A stretch of DNA of 64,000 nt from Flavobacteriaceae bacterium (GCA_030683815.1 JAUXPJ010000017.1:57654-121653), one strand, 5' to 3'. Positions 43,245-52,951 are shown, counted from the stretch's first letter. Notes: generated from the letters alone by a model not told the origin. Numbers and translations: made by a program.

Positions 43245-44612
43245 GTGACGATGAAACAATTTTCACATTTAACGCTGGTACTGATATTGTTCTTTAGCAG
43301 TACAACAATTTTTGCTCAAGAAGCATCAGAAGAGTGTACTGTAAAGTATAGTTTATTTAGAGGCGATTTTAATACCAACAATTATGATTTAGCGTATGAT
43401 AATTGGTTGTGGACTTTTGAAAATTGCCCAACACTTTCTATCAATATCTATAAAAATGGAATGGATATAGCTGAAGCTAGATATAGAAAAGCAACTGGTG
43501 TTGAAAAAGATAAAGCCTTGGCGTTGGTGAAACGCGTTGTTGAACAACGTATTAAATATTATCCTGATGATGATTTGGGTAAAGTATATAGTGATTACGC
43601 TGAGTTTTTAGAATCTGTTGGAGCATCCGAAAATGAAATATTTTCATTTTTAGATAAAGCATTTAAAGTAGATCCTACAAGAATGGGAATCAAATCAATG
43701 TACAGATATTTCCAAGGAGTAATCGATAGAAATAAAGATACTAATCCTCAATATGTTTTTGATACTTATGATGAATTGGTAGAAGCTGTTGGAATCAAAA
43801 TGGAAAATTATTCTAGGGACTTAGAAGAATTTGAAAAAAGAATAGAATCTAATCAAACACTTTCTCCAACTGAAGAAAGAAAGAAAAATGCCTACGAAAC
43901 CAATTTAGCCGCTTTAGGTCAAATTGAAGGCGGATTAGATGATATCATTATTTCAATTTCAACTTGTGATCGTTTAGTGCCATTATATACCAAACAATTA
44001 GAAGAAAATAAAGGAAATGCGGTTTGGTTAAAAAGAGCTGTATCTAGAATGTATGCTAAAGAATGTACAAATGATCCATTATATTTTAAATTAGTTGAAG
44101 CATTTGTTAAAGCAGATCCTTCTCCGGCATCTTCTATATTCTATGCAAATATTTTATTTGAAAATGGAGAATCTACAAAAGCATTGAGATACTATCAACA
44201 AGCCGTTGATCAAGAAACAGATGGTTTTAAAAAGGCTGATTATTTGATGAGAATTGCACAAGAAATGGCTAGAAAAGGAAATAGTATTGAAGCTAAAAAC
44301 TATGCTTTAAAAGCATTGAGTTTTAGATCAAACTTGGGAAGAGCTTATTTGTTAATTGGCACCTTATACGCTGGAAGCGCCAATTCTTGTGGAAATGATG
44401 AATTCTCTAAAAGAATGGTTTATGTTGCAGCTTCAGACAAAGCGAAAAAAGCAAAAGCGGTTGACCCAAGTATAACTTCATTGGCTGACAGATATATCAG
44501 TAGCTATGATGCAAATATTCCTTCTAAAAAATTGGTATTTGTGGAAGGAAAAGAATCGGGAGCGCTATTTAGAATTAATTGTTGGATAGGAGAAACTGTT
44601 AGAATTCCGTAA
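43245..44612 (+). CDS. Exported tetratricopeptide-repeat protein
   Basis: A 455-aa protein with a signal peptide (LTLVLILFFSSTTIFAQEA) and helical hairpin repeats. TPR-like units are clear in the C-terminal half (ANILFENGESTKALRYYQQA, KADYLMRIAQEMARKGNSIE, ALKALSFRSNLGRAYLLIGT). It probably acts as a periplasmic scaffold. It lies 13 nt after the barrel protein and 8 nt before lptC in a conserved-looking row. Pairs of Cys (ENCPTLS, AKECTNDP, ANSCGNDE) are scattered and could form disulfides. Confidence 0.8.
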   Translation: MTMKQFSHLTLVLILFFSSTTIFAQEASEECTVKYSLFRGDFNTNNYDLAYDNWLWTFENCPTLSINIYKNGMDIAEARYRKATGVEKDKALALVKRVVEQRIKYYPDDDLGKVYSDYAEFLESVGASENEIFSFLDKAFKVDPTRMGIKSMYRYFQGVIDRNKDTNPQYVFDTYDELVEAVGIKMENYSRDLEEFEKRIESNQTLSPTEERKKNAYETNLAALGQIEGGLDDIIISISTCDRLVPLYTKQLEENKGNAVWLKRAVSRMYAKECTNDPLYFKLVEAFVKADPSPASSIFYANILFENGESTKALRYYQQAVDQETDGFKKADYLMRIAQEMARKGNSIEAKNYALKALSFRSNLGRAYLLIGTLYAGSANSCGNDEFSKRMVYVAASDKAKKAKAVDPSITSLADRYISSYDANIPSKKLVFVEGKESGALFRINCWIGETVRIP

Positions 44613-44620
44613 AGGATTTC

Positions 44621-45187
44621 ATGAAAACATTTAATAATAATATAATTTCAAGCATTGCTGTCATTTTTGTGGTAGCAATGTTTTTATCTTGTAATAACAG
44701 TACTCAAAAAGTACAAGATTTTTTAGCTGATCAAAATTTGCCTATCGGAGTGGCTGAAAATATAAACCATATTTATACAGATTCCAGCATTGTAAAATCA
44801 AAACTTTCAGCTCCGATACTTCTCGATTTTAGCAACAGAAATGAACATCCATATAGCGAATTTCCAAAGGGATTAAAAGTTGTTTCTTTTGATGAAAATG
44901 GAGATTCAATCACCATAACAAGTAAATATGCTATTAGTTACAGCAAAACTCAAGTGACTGAAATTAGAGATCAGGTACTCATTGAAAATCATCAGCAAAG
45001 AATAAAACTACAAACCAATCAACTTTTTTGGGATCAAAAAACGCATTTTTTTTATACCGAAAAAGAATTTTTATTAACAACTCAAAACGATACTATTCGC
45101 GGAGTTGGATTTGAATCCAATGAAAAACTCACCCATTGGAATATGCGAAGTACTCAGGGCAATATTTACGTTAAAGATTTTAATTAA
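44621..45187 (+). CDS. lptC: LPS export protein LptC (lipoprotein form)
   Basis: A 188-aa envelope protein with a lipoprotein signal (VVAMFLSCNN), as is usual for Bacteroidota LptC. The beta-jellyroll LptC core contains SNRNEHPYSEFPKGLKVVSF, RDQVLIENHQQRIKLQTNQL and WDQKTHFFYTEKEFLL, ending GVGFESNEKLTHWNM. It should bridge LPS from LptBFG to LptA or LptD in the periplasm. It abuts the next small membrane gene with no gap. Confidence 0.85.
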   Translation: MKTFNNNIISSIAVIFVVAMFLSCNNSTQKVQDFLADQNLPIGVAENINHIYTDSSIVKSKLSAPILLDFSNRNEHPYSEFPKGLKVVSFDENGDSITITSKYAISYSKTQVTEIRDQVLIENHQQRIKLQTNQLFWDQKTHFFYTEKEFLLTTQNDTIRGVGFESNEKLTHWNMRSTQGNIYVKDFN

Positions 45188-45385
45188 ATGAAAAAACTTA
45201 GAATTTTTGAATACTTTTATTTGGCATTTGCAGCAGTATTTCTTGCCGAAGCACTTATCGCTTTTAAAACAGACATTAAAAAATTTATCATACTTTTATC
45301 ATTTTCAATTGCAGCCATTTTATTGTACATTTATCGTAAATCGAGAAGGATTAAATGGGAGAAAGAACAAAAAGAAAATAGATAA
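45188..45385 (+). CDS. Small two-helix membrane protein
   Basis: A 65-aa protein with two hydrophobic helices (about residues 8-25 and 31-48) and a basic, Lys/Glu-rich tail. It begins immediately after the lptC stop and ends 11 nt before the CNNM-CBS gene, so it is surely co-translated with them. No family is recognised. An overlapping frame at 45207-45404 is a shadow. Confidence 0.7.
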   Translation: MKKLRIFEYFYLAFAAVFLAEALIAFKTDIKKFIILLSFSIAAILLYIYRKSRRIKWEKEQKENR

Positions 45386-45396
45386 ATTTAATACTC

Positions 45397-46659
45397 ATGT
45401 TTGACCTTATTTCCATTATCATTATTTCAATATTTCTTTCTGCTTTTTTTTCAGGAATGGAAATGGCTTTCTTGTCGGCCAATAAACTTCAAATAGAAAT
45501 TGATAAAAAAAAGGAAGGATTTATCTCCAAAATTCTAGCAAAACTCACCAATCGTTCATCAAAATTTATAACTACCATGTTAGTTGGCAACAATATTGTG
45601 TTAGTTATTTATAGTATTTATATGGGTGAATTTATATTGCGATTTTTAGCTTTAGACGGATTTAGTGAATTCAGTATTTTACTGATACAAACACTAATTT
45701 CAACATTTTTAATTTTGCTTTTAGCAGAATTTTTACCAAAAATATTTTTTCGAATTTATGCAGATGAAGCGCTGAAGATTTTCGCAATTCCGGCCTATTT
45801 GTTCTATATAATTTTCCATTATTTTTCTGATTTTATCACTGCCATTTCTGATTTTTTGCTTAAACTGGTTTTAAAATCATCAAATACAGAAAAACCAAAA
45901 GAGTTTAGCAAAGTAGAGTTAGGAAATTTCATCACACAGCAATTAGAAAAAGCAAAAGACGTTGATGAGGTTGATTCTGAAATTCAGATTTTTCAAAATG
46001 CTCTAGAATTCAATAATATTAAAGCACGTGAAGTAATGATACCGCGTACAGAAATCAATGCAGTTGAAATTAATGATGATATAGAAACACTAAATCAGTT
46101 ATTTATCAGTAGTGGAAATTCTAAAATTATTGTTTATGATAAAAATTTAGACAATGTTCTAGGATATGTACATGCGTTTGATATGTTTAAAAAATCAAAA
46201 AATATCCAACAAATAATAAAACCAATTGAAATGATTCCAGAATCAATGCGAATCAATTACGTATTGAATATGTTGATAAAAAAACGCAAAAGTATCGCAA
46301 TTGTTTTAGATGAATATGGCGGAACTTCAGGTTTGTTAACTGTTGAAGATATTGTAGAAGTTTTATTTGGCGATATTGAAGATGAACATGATAGTATTGA
46401 ATTGTTAGAAAATCAGCTCAGTGAAACTGAATTTGAATTTTCCTCCCGTTTAGAAGTTGATTATATTAATGATACCTATAAATTAGATTTACCTGAAGAT
46501 GAATCGTATGAAACTTTAGGGGGTATGTTAATGAGCTACACCGAAACGATACCTGAACTGGGAGAAATTATTGAAATAAATCAATATCAATTCACCATAA
46601 CGAAGGTTTCATCTAACAAAATAGAAACTGTTTTTCTCTTGATAAAAGAGGATAAATAA
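45397..46659 (+). CDS. CNNM/CBS-domain membrane protein (hemolysin-family, CorC-like)
   Basis: A 420-aa protein: N-terminal DUF21/CNNM transmembrane domain (about residues 1-165, with FFSGMEMAFLSANKLQIE), a tandem CBS pair (about 200-335, with REVMIPRTEINAVEIN and VLDEYGGTSGLLTVEDIVE), and a C-terminal CorC/HlyC domain. This architecture is linked to Mg2+/Co2+ transport or resistance; the old name hemolysin is historical. The order before ppiD resembles that of other flavobacteria as I recall. GldE is a related family member, but I see no gliding genes here. Confidence 0.88.
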   Translation: MFDLISIIIISIFLSAFFSGMEMAFLSANKLQIEIDKKKEGFISKILAKLTNRSSKFITTMLVGNNIVLVIYSIYMGEFILRFLALDGFSEFSILLIQTLISTFLILLLAEFLPKIFFRIYADEALKIFAIPAYLFYIIFHYFSDFITAISDFLLKLVLKSSNTEKPKEFSKVELGNFITQQLEKAKDVDEVDSEIQIFQNALEFNNIKAREVMIPRTEINAVEINDDIETLNQLFISSGNSKIIVYDKNLDNVLGYVHAFDMFKKSKNIQQIIKPIEMIPESMRINYVLNMLIKKRKSIAIVLDEYGGTSGLLTVEDIVEVLFGDIEDEHDSIELLENQLSETEFEFSSRLEVDYINDTYKLDLPEDESYETLGGMLMSYTETIPELGEIIEINQYQFTITKVSSNKIETVFLLIKEDK

Positions 46660-46790
46660 TACGCTAAACTTCAAAGATTTTACCTTTAAAATTTACTGCA
46701 ATTATTATATGTTAATAATCGGTTTTTCATTTTTAAAATTGAATACTAAATTGTATTTTCGCAGACTAAACTTAAAAGATTTTAATTAAA

Positions 46791-48920
46791 ATGGCGATTT
46801 TATCCAAAATTAGAGAACGATCAGTATTTTTAATCGTTATAATTGGTTTGGCGTTATTTGCTTTCGTGGCAAGTCCTACAGATATTATGAAATTTTTCGA
46901 TTCTTCCAAAATTAATGCAATAGGAGAAGTAAATGGAGAGGATTTAAGTAGGGAAGAATTTGCTAGGCAGGTAGAAGCTTATAAAGCTAATTACGGCGGT
47001 AATATTTCACAAACTCAGGCAATGAATGCTGTTTGGGAAAATATGGTTAGCGAACAAATATTTAAAACCCAATTAGAAAATGCCGGAATTGTTATAGGCG
47101 AGCAAGATGTATGGGGAGCAATTATTGCATTACCGGCAATACAAGATAGTCCAATATTTAAAAATGAAGCTGGATTATTTGAAGAAGACAAGTTAAAAGA
47201 ATACATCGCTAATTTAAAAGAAAGTGCAGAGGTTGGCGATAATGCTGCTTGGTCAGATTGGTTAAGAACCGAAAAAAGCATCCGCACCAATTTAGAGCGC
47301 ACCACCTATTCAAACCTTGTAAGTGTTGGTTTAGGAGCAACCTTAAAAGAAGGAGAAAGAGCATATCTCTTTAGTAATATTAAAATTACCGGACAATTTG
47401 TTCAAGTTCCATTTAGCTCAATTGATGATAGTGAAATTACCATCACCGATGATGAAATCCAAAAATACATCAATAAACGCGAAAAAGAATTTAAAGTAGA
47501 AGCGCTACGAGATATTAAATATGTAAAATTTGATATCAAAGCTTCTAAAGAAGATGAGGCAAGTTTAAGAGATGAGTTAACTTATTTGTTAACGGATAGA
47601 GAAGAATATAATGCTGCATCTAAATCTCCAGAGTTTGTAGAAGGTTTTAGAAATACTTCAGCGCCAATAGAATATGTTAATAAATATTCTGACACCAAAT
47701 TTAATGACAGATTTGTGTTTAGATCTGACCTAAATGGTTCTTTTGTTGATAGTTTATTTAGATTATCTGTAGGTTCAATTTATGGACCATATAGCGACGA
47801 TGCTTTTTTAAAAGTAAGCAAAATAGTAGAAAAGAAGGAGGTGTCTTCAGTAAATGCAAGTCACATATTGATATCTTTTACAGGAGCTGAAAGAGCAAAT
47901 CCCGCTTTTGCAAGAACAAAAGAAGAAGCACAAGCCAAAGCAAATGAATTATTAGCGCAAGCTAAAACTGCCAGTGCTGATTTTGGTTCTTTAGCATTGG
48001 CTAATTCTGAAGATAATTCAGCACAAAATGGTGGTAATTTAGGATGGTTTAAAGAAGGAGATATGGTTCCTGAATTTAATAATTTTGTATTTAAAAATGG
48101 AAAAGGAAGTATTGGTTTGGTAGAAACAGTATTCGGATTTCATATCATCAAAATCGAAGATATCAAAAGTGAAACCGGAATCAAAATAGCTTCTTTAAGT
48201 AGAAAAGTTTTACCATCAGAAGAAACTGAAAATTTAATATTTGAAAACGCTGAAACTTTCGCATCTCAGTTAGCTGAAGGAAAAGATTTTACAACTTTAG
48301 CCACAGAGAAAAAATATGTTGAAGTTCCTGTAAATGATTTAAAAGGACTTGATGAGTTTGTAGTTGGTTTAAATTCTCAACGTCAAATTGTTATTTGGGC
48401 TTTTGAAAAAGAAACGAAAGTTGGTAGCAGCAAACGTTTTGATATTGATCAAGGATATGTTGTAGCCGTTTTAACTGCTAATACACCAGCCGGACTTGCA
48501 CCAGTTTCTAAAGTTGCCGGCAGAGTTAAACCGATTTTAATTAATGAGAAAAAAGCAGCCATTATTAAAGAAAAAATGAAAGCTGCTTCTTTAGAAGAAA
48601 TCGCAAATGCTAATAAAACTAAAATTAGAACCGCTTTTGGGATTTCCCAAGAAAGCCCATTTTTAGAAGGTATAGGTTTAGAACCGGCAGTAGTTGGCGC
48701 TATGTCATCTGTTAAATTTGGAACGATGGTGAGTGGTATTGTCGGAAATCAAGGTGTTTATGCCATTTCTGTAACTAATACTGAAGTTCCGCCAGCTTTA
48801 CCAAGTTATGAGGCAAATCGTAAAAATATTTTACGCAATTTGCAATCTAGAGGCGGACAATTATACAATGCTTTAAAAGAATCATCTGATATCAAAGATT
48901 ACAGAACTAATATTTATTAG
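46791..48920 (+). CDS. PpiD/SurA-type peptidyl-prolyl isomerase
   Basis: Membrane-anchored periplasmic folding factor of 709 aa. An N-terminal helix (about residues 13-30, IVIIGLALFAFVAS) anchors it. A SurA-N-like chaperone region spans about 35-235. A parvulin domain (about 355-455) has VNASHILISFTG, NGGNLGWFKEGDMVPEFN and VFGFHIIKIED. A second, degenerate PPIase-like region follows. It probably assists outer-membrane protein folding, consistent with the barrel, TPR and lptC genes upstream. A weak TATTTTCG box lies about 30 nt before the ATG. The degenerate IS3 element lies 32 nt downstream. Confidence 0.9.
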   Translation: MAILSKIRERSVFLIVIIGLALFAFVASPTDIMKFFDSSKINAIGEVNGEDLSREEFARQVEAYKANYGGNISQTQAMNAVWENMVSEQIFKTQLENAGIVIGEQDVWGAIIALPAIQDSPIFKNEAGLFEEDKLKEYIANLKESAEVGDNAAWSDWLRTEKSIRTNLERTTYSNLVSVGLGATLKEGERAYLFSNIKITGQFVQVPFSSIDDSEITITDDEIQKYINKREKEFKVEALRDIKYVKFDIKASKEDEASLRDELTYLLTDREEYNAASKSPEFVEGFRNTSAPIEYVNKYSDTKFNDRFVFRSDLNGSFVDSLFRLSVGSIYGPYSDDAFLKVSKIVEKKEVSSVNASHILISFTGAERANPAFARTKEEAQAKANELLAQAKTASADFGSLALANSEDNSAQNGGNLGWFKEGDMVPEFNNFVFKNGKGSIGLVETVFGFHIIKIEDIKSETGIKIASLSRKVLPSEETENLIFENAETFASQLAEGKDFTTLATEKKYVEVPVNDLKGLDEFVVGLNSQRQIVIWAFEKETKVGSSKRFDIDQGYVVAVLTANTPAGLAPVSKVAGRVKPILINEKKAAIIKEKMKAASLEEIANANKTKIRTAFGISQESPFLEGIGLEPAVVGAMSSVKFGTMVSGIVGNQGVYAISVTNTEVPPALPSYEANRKNILRNLQSRGGQLYNALKESSDIKDYRTNIY

Positions 48921-48983
48921 TATTATATAAAAATAAAAAAGCGAGCATTTAGACTGCACCCAAAAGTTTAGACAAATTTATAA

Positions 48984-49817
48984 TTAATTTTGACAATAAT
49001 GAGCCCGATATTGTATCGGGCTCATTCCTTTTAAATTTAGTTTAATTCTTTCATTATTACAGTAATTGATATATTCTTTGATTTCTTGTTTAAGATGGTT
49101 AATTGAACTGAACTTATTAATATAAAACAGTTCGGATTTCAGTATTCCAAAAAAGTTTTCTATTACAGCATTATCCAGGCAATTTCATCTTCTGGACATA
49201 CTTTGTGTAATCCCTTTTTGTTTTAATAAATACTGATACTGTTTCATTTGATATTGCCAGCCTTGATCAGAGTGCAATAGTAAACCATTACCTGTTTTGG
49301 TTGTGTTAAAAGCTTTTTTAAGCATCATGATTACCTGATTAAAAGTTGGTTTTTCAGACAACTCGTAACTAATAATTTCTTGATTGAATAAATCAATAAT
49401 AGGTGATAAATACAGCTTTTTACCTAAAACATTAAATTCAGTAATATCGGTTGCCCATTTTTGGTTAGGATGCATTGCTTTAAAGTTGCGCTCTAATATG
49501 TTTGGAGCTGTTTTACCCTGTTCTCTTTTATACGATTTATACCTCTTAATCCTAATGATGCTTTTTAAACCTAATACTCTCATCAATCTTAAAACCGTTT
49601 TATGATTAATTACATAACCTCTTTTCTTTAATTCAAGCATAACCCTTCTATAACCGTATCTGCCTTTATGTTGCATATAAATCGATTTAATAAGTATTTT
49701 TAGCTCTTGATACTTGTCTTTAATACCAGCTCGTTTTTGATAATAATAAAAACTACTTCGTGCCATATATAGCCGATTTAATAATAATGCTAAATCATAT
49801 CGATGCCTTAACTCCAT
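48984..49817 (-). pseudogene. IS3 orfB transposase (DDE integrase core), broken by a nonsense codon
   Basis: The N-terminal part (HTH_21, then QKWATDITEFNVLGKKLYLS with the first catalytic Asp and LLLHSDQGWQYQ with the second) is intact to residue 210. A TGA at 49185-49187 ends translation right after SMSRR. The same frame continues with NCLDNAVIENFFGILK, which includes the catalytic Glu, and runs to a TAA at 48984. One base change (Gly to stop) accounts for the break; no frameshift is needed. The first ATG overlaps the orfA stop as TAATG. Confidence 0.9.
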
Positions 49818-50332
49818 TATGGCTTGTGCTTTTTCTTGGCTTGAGTTAAGGCTTGCAGCTTTTTTAGCAAATCAACCTCACATCGTAAGGCTTCATTCTC
49901 CAATAGAAGATCTTCTTCTCTGGTGAGTGGTTTGGTAGATTTCTTTTTAGCTCTTTTAAATTGCATAGATTTTGGTCTTCCTCTTGGTTTGGAATGTAAG
50001 CCTGCTAATCCTTTAGTTAAATATTCCTTTTGCCATTGAAAGATAACAGAGGCACTTGGAATATTAAACTTTAAACAGCAATCACTCAAAGATAAGAACT
50101 CCTTATCGATGGTTTGCAAAACTTTTAACTTAAAAGCAACTGAATAATGTTGATTCTTTCTTGGATGAAGACCATCTTTACCAAATTTCTGATAAAAATT
50201 TACCCATTTTCGAACAGTTGATCTATAAGTACCTTTTTCCTTGGCTACAGATTCACATGAACGATGTTTTTCGATGACCTCTAATACACATCTTAGTTTA
50301 AACGCATAATTGTACTTGACTTTTCGTTCCAT
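49817..50332 (-). CDS. IS3 orfA, DNA-binding transposase subunit
   Basis: A 171-aa protein with two helix-turn-helix units (RCVLEVIEKHRSCESVAKEK and LKVLQTIDKEFLSLSDCCLK) of the IS150/helix-turn-helix_28 type. A basic linker (SKPRGRPKSMQFKRAKKKS) and a C-terminal leucine-zipper-like helix (LLLENEALRCEVDLLKKLQA) follow. It appears intact. In active elements an OrfAB fusion is made by frameshifting near its 3' end; here an A-rich AAGAAAAAGC tract lies just upstream of the TAATG junction. Confidence 0.9.
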   Translation of the reverse strand: MERKVKYNYAFKLRCVLEVIEKHRSCESVAKEKGTYRSTVRKWVNFYQKFGKDGLHPRKNQHYSVAFKLKVLQTIDKEFLSLSDCCLKFNIPSASVIFQWQKEYLTKGLAGLHSKPRGRPKSMQFKRAKKKSTKPLTREEDLLLENEALRCEVDLLKKLQALTQAKKKHKP

Positions 50333-50403
50333 AAAAATACCCCCAAATAGTGTCTAACTTTTTGGGGGCAGTGCACGATGGGCTGTTTTTTTTTGATTAA
50401 AAT

Positions 50404-52590
50404 TTATCGTGTAAACAATAGTTCCCGGAATTTAGTCATCGGCCAAAGTTCATCATCAACCAAAACTTCTAATTTATCGCAATGGTACCTGATTTCTTCA
50501 AAATAGGGTTTTACATTTTTACAATAAGCAAAGGCTCTTTTTTCGCTTTCTTCAATTTTATTCGCTTTTTTCCGTTCATCGGTCATAAAAGTAATCTTTG
50601 AATTGATTTGGCTGATGTGATGTGAAATGTCTTTAATGAGCATCAATTGTTCTTCGGCAATTGTTTTAAAATCATCGCCAAAAATATTTTTCAACCCTTT
50701 TACATTTTTGATTAACGTATTTTGATAGCGAATAGCCGTTGGTATAATATGATTTCGGGCTAAATCGCCAATAACACGGCCTTCAATTTGGATTTTCAAG
50801 GTATATTCATCCAATTCTATTTCATGACGCGCCAAAATTTCAACCTTATTCATAATTTTCAACGATTCAAACAACTGAATTGTTTTTTTGGCAACTTTTG
50901 CTTTTAGTGCCTGCGGAGTTGTTTTATGATTGCTTAAGCCCCGTTTTTCAGCTTCATCTTCCCAAGCTTTGCTATAACCATCGCCTTCAAACCTGATTTT
51001 TTTGGATACTTTGATGTATTCTCTTAAAATATTAAAAATAGCATCATCCTTTTTCATGTCTTTTTCTTCGATGAGTTTGTCCACCTGCTCTTTAAAATAG
51101 ATGAGTTGTTTAGCGACAATGGCATTTAAAATCATCATAGGCGTTGCGCAATTGGCACTGGATCCGACGGCTCTAAACTCAAATTTGTTGCCGGTAAATG
51201 CAAAGGGAGAAGTCCGATTTCTGTCGGTATTGTCCAATAAAATTTCCGGAATTTTCCCTACTACATTGAGTTTTAAATCGGTTTTTTCTTCCGGAGATAA
51301 TTTTCCTTTGGTAATATTCTCTAATTCATCTAACACATCACTCAATTGTTTTCCGATGAAAACAGAAATAATGGCAGGAGGAGCTTCGTTGGCACCTAAT
51401 CGATGGTCATTTCCTGCGGATGCAATCCCGGAACGCAACAATTCTTCATAATCGTGAACCGCTTTTATGGTATTGATGAAAAAAGTTAAAAACTGTAGAT
51501 TTTTCATCGGAGTTTTTCCGGGGCTCAATAAATTAACACCGGTACTGGTTGCTAAACTCCAATTGTTGTGTTTTCCGGATCCGTTAATTCCGGCAAATGG
51601 CTTTTCATGGAACAGTACACAAAAGTTGTGTTTTTCTGCAATTTTACCCATAATATCCATCAACAATGAATTGTGATCTACCGCTAAATTGGCTTCTTCA
51701 TAAATTGGAGCCAACTCAAATTGGTTTGGAGCCACTTCATTATGACGCGTTTTAACCGGAATTCCCAATTTTAAACTTTCTAATTCTAATTCACGCATAA
51801 AGTTTAATGCTCTAGAAGGAATCGAACCAAAATAATGATCATCTAATTGTTGGCCTTTTGCGGGTGAATGACCAATTAAAGATCTTCCTGTTAGAGAAAT
51901 ATCTGGTCGCGAATTGGCTAATGCAGCATCAATTAAAAAATATTCTTGTTCCCAACCTAATGTTGAGATAACTTTAGTAACGTTTTTATCAAAGTATTTG
52001 GCAACCTGAGTGGCAGCATCATCAACAGCTTGCAACGATTTTAAAAGGGGTGTTTTGTTATCTAAGGCCTCACCGGTATAAGAAACAAAAATAGTAGGAA
52101 TACAAAGTGCAGTTCCGTATATAAATGCGGGCGATGTAGGATCCCACGCAGTATAACCGCGCGCTTCAAAGGTATTTCGAATTCCGCCACTTGGAAAACT
52201 TGACGCATCCGGTTCTTGTTGAACCAATTGAGCGCCGTCAAATTTTTCGAGTGCTTCTCCATTTGGCAACATATCGAGAAAAGCATCGTGTTTTTCTGCA
52301 GTGGAGCCTGTTAAAGGTTGGAACCAGTGGGTGTAATGGGTTGCTCCTTTATTTAGCGCCCAGCTTTTCATGGCAGAAGCCACTTGATCGGCAACTTTTC
52401 GTTCAATTTTATGACCATATTCCATAGCATTCATAACACTTTCAAAAGCTTCCGGTGTCATATATTGTCGCATAGATTGTTTATTGAAAACATTTTCACC
52501 AAATAATTGAGAACGATTGGTAGAATCTTCGAAAACAACGGGTTTTCTGTTTTGTGCTTCAAATAGCGCTTGAAATCTTAGTGTGGACAT
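50404..52590 (-). CDS. glnN: Glutamine synthetase type III
   Basis: Condenses ammonia and glutamate using ATP; the main ammonium-assimilating enzyme of Bacteroidota. The 728-aa length is typical of GSIII, much longer than GSI. Diagnostic blocks include GWEQEYFLIDAALANSRPDI (metal-binding Glu), RHNEVAPNQFELAPIYEEAN, AGINGSGKHNNWSLAT (glutamate and ATP site), and NRTSPFAFTGNKFEFRAVGS. It is a lone gene with its own TACTTTTG box. A pair of GTGTAAAAAT direct repeats lies about 100 nt upstream. Confidence 0.96.
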   Translation of the reverse strand: MSTLRFQALFEAQNRKPVVFEDSTNRSQLFGENVFNKQSMRQYMTPEAFESVMNAMEYGHKIERKVADQVASAMKSWALNKGATHYTHWFQPLTGSTAEKHDAFLDMLPNGEALEKFDGAQLVQQEPDASSFPSGGIRNTFEARGYTAWDPTSPAFIYGTALCIPTIFVSYTGEALDNKTPLLKSLQAVDDAATQVAKYFDKNVTKVISTLGWEQEYFLIDAALANSRPDISLTGRSLIGHSPAKGQQLDDHYFGSIPSRALNFMRELELESLKLGIPVKTRHNEVAPNQFELAPIYEEANLAVDHNSLLMDIMGKIAEKHNFCVLFHEKPFAGINGSGKHNNWSLATSTGVNLLSPGKTPMKNLQFLTFFINTIKAVHDYEELLRSGIASAGNDHRLGANEAPPAIISVFIGKQLSDVLDELENITKGKLSPEEKTDLKLNVVGKIPEILLDNTDRNRTSPFAFTGNKFEFRAVGSSANCATPMMILNAIVAKQLIYFKEQVDKLIEEKDMKKDDAIFNILREYIKVSKKIRFEGDGYSKAWEDEAEKRGLSNHKTTPQALKAKVAKKTIQLFESLKIMNKVEILARHEIELDEYTLKIQIEGRVIGDLARNHIIPTAIRYQNTLIKNVKGLKNIFGDDFKTIAEEQLMLIKDISHHISQINSKITFMTDERKKANKIEESEKRAFAYCKNVKPYFEEIRYHCDKLEVLVDDELWPMTKFRELLFTR

Positions 52591-52613
52591 AATATTTTTG
52601 ATTTATTTTATCA

Positions 52614-52621
52614 CAAAAGTA
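52614..52621 (-). promoter_or_regulatory. -7 box for glnN
   Basis: CAAAAGTA on the plus strand reads TACTTTTG on the minus strand, 24 nt before the glnN start. Two copies of GTGTAAAAAT, at 52691-52700 and 52714-52723, could be operator sites, but this is speculative. Confidence 0.5.
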
Positions 52622-52774
52622 TAAAAAAACATTTTTAAACAAAATATTATGGGGGTAAATATTTAAAAGTTATATAAATTTAGTTGAGATGTGTAAAAAT
52701 TAGGGGGGAGTATGTGTAAAAATAATTATTTATTGAAAAAATTACCAATAGAATAAAAACTGAAAGAGTTTTAC

Positions 52775-52782
52775 TATTTTTG
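52775..52782 (+). promoter_or_regulatory. -7 box of the 49-aa ORF, almost leaderless
   Basis: TATTTTTG ends 4 nt before the ATG at 52787, so the transcript should have little or no leader. No strong -33 element is seen. Confidence 0.45.
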
Positions 52783-52786
52783 TTAA

Positions 52787-52936
52787 ATGGATAAAGCAAT
52801 TTTTAAAATATTGGCAGGTATCAATAAACTTTTATTACCCTCATTTACAAAACGTCAATTAGATATGAGTAAAGCCAAAAAATGGCAATTAGCTATTATT
52901 GGATGGCGGTATTTTGTTACCAAAAAAAGTTTGTAA
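52787..52936 (+). CDS. Conserved small protein (49 aa)
   Basis: A short ORF reading MDKAIFKILAGINKLLLPSF then TKRQLDMSKAKKWQLAIIGW and RYFVTKKSL. It is basic, with one amphipathic helix and a C-terminal WQLAIIGWRYFVT block. I recall very similar short proteins in many Flavobacteriaceae, sometimes mislabelled 'SsrA-binding protein'; it bears no real resemblance to SmpB. Its function is unknown. It lies between glnN and tRNA-Arg, with its own TAnnTTTG box. Confidence 0.7.
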   Translation: MDKAIFKILAGINKLLLPSFTKRQLDMSKAKKWQLAIIGWRYFVTKKSL

Positions 52937-52951
52937 TACATCAAAAAGTTT

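Larger units (their letters stand above)
48953..50372 (-). mobile_element. IS3-family insertion sequence (IS150-like), degenerate
   Basis: Imperfect terminal inverted repeats: left end ACTGCACCCAAAAGTTTAGA, right end (minus strand) ACTGCCCCCAAAAAGTTAGA. Between them lie orfA and orfB in the usual order on the minus strand. The element is 1,420 bp, normal for IS3 members. I could not identify a convincing target duplication. orfB carries an in-frame stop, so this copy should not transpose by itself. It separates ppiD and glnN. Confidence 0.9.

Noticed and set aside
48984..49187. Frameshift in IS3 orfB
   Set aside because: The downstream part reads on in the same frame after a single TGA, so a nonsense change explains it without an indel.
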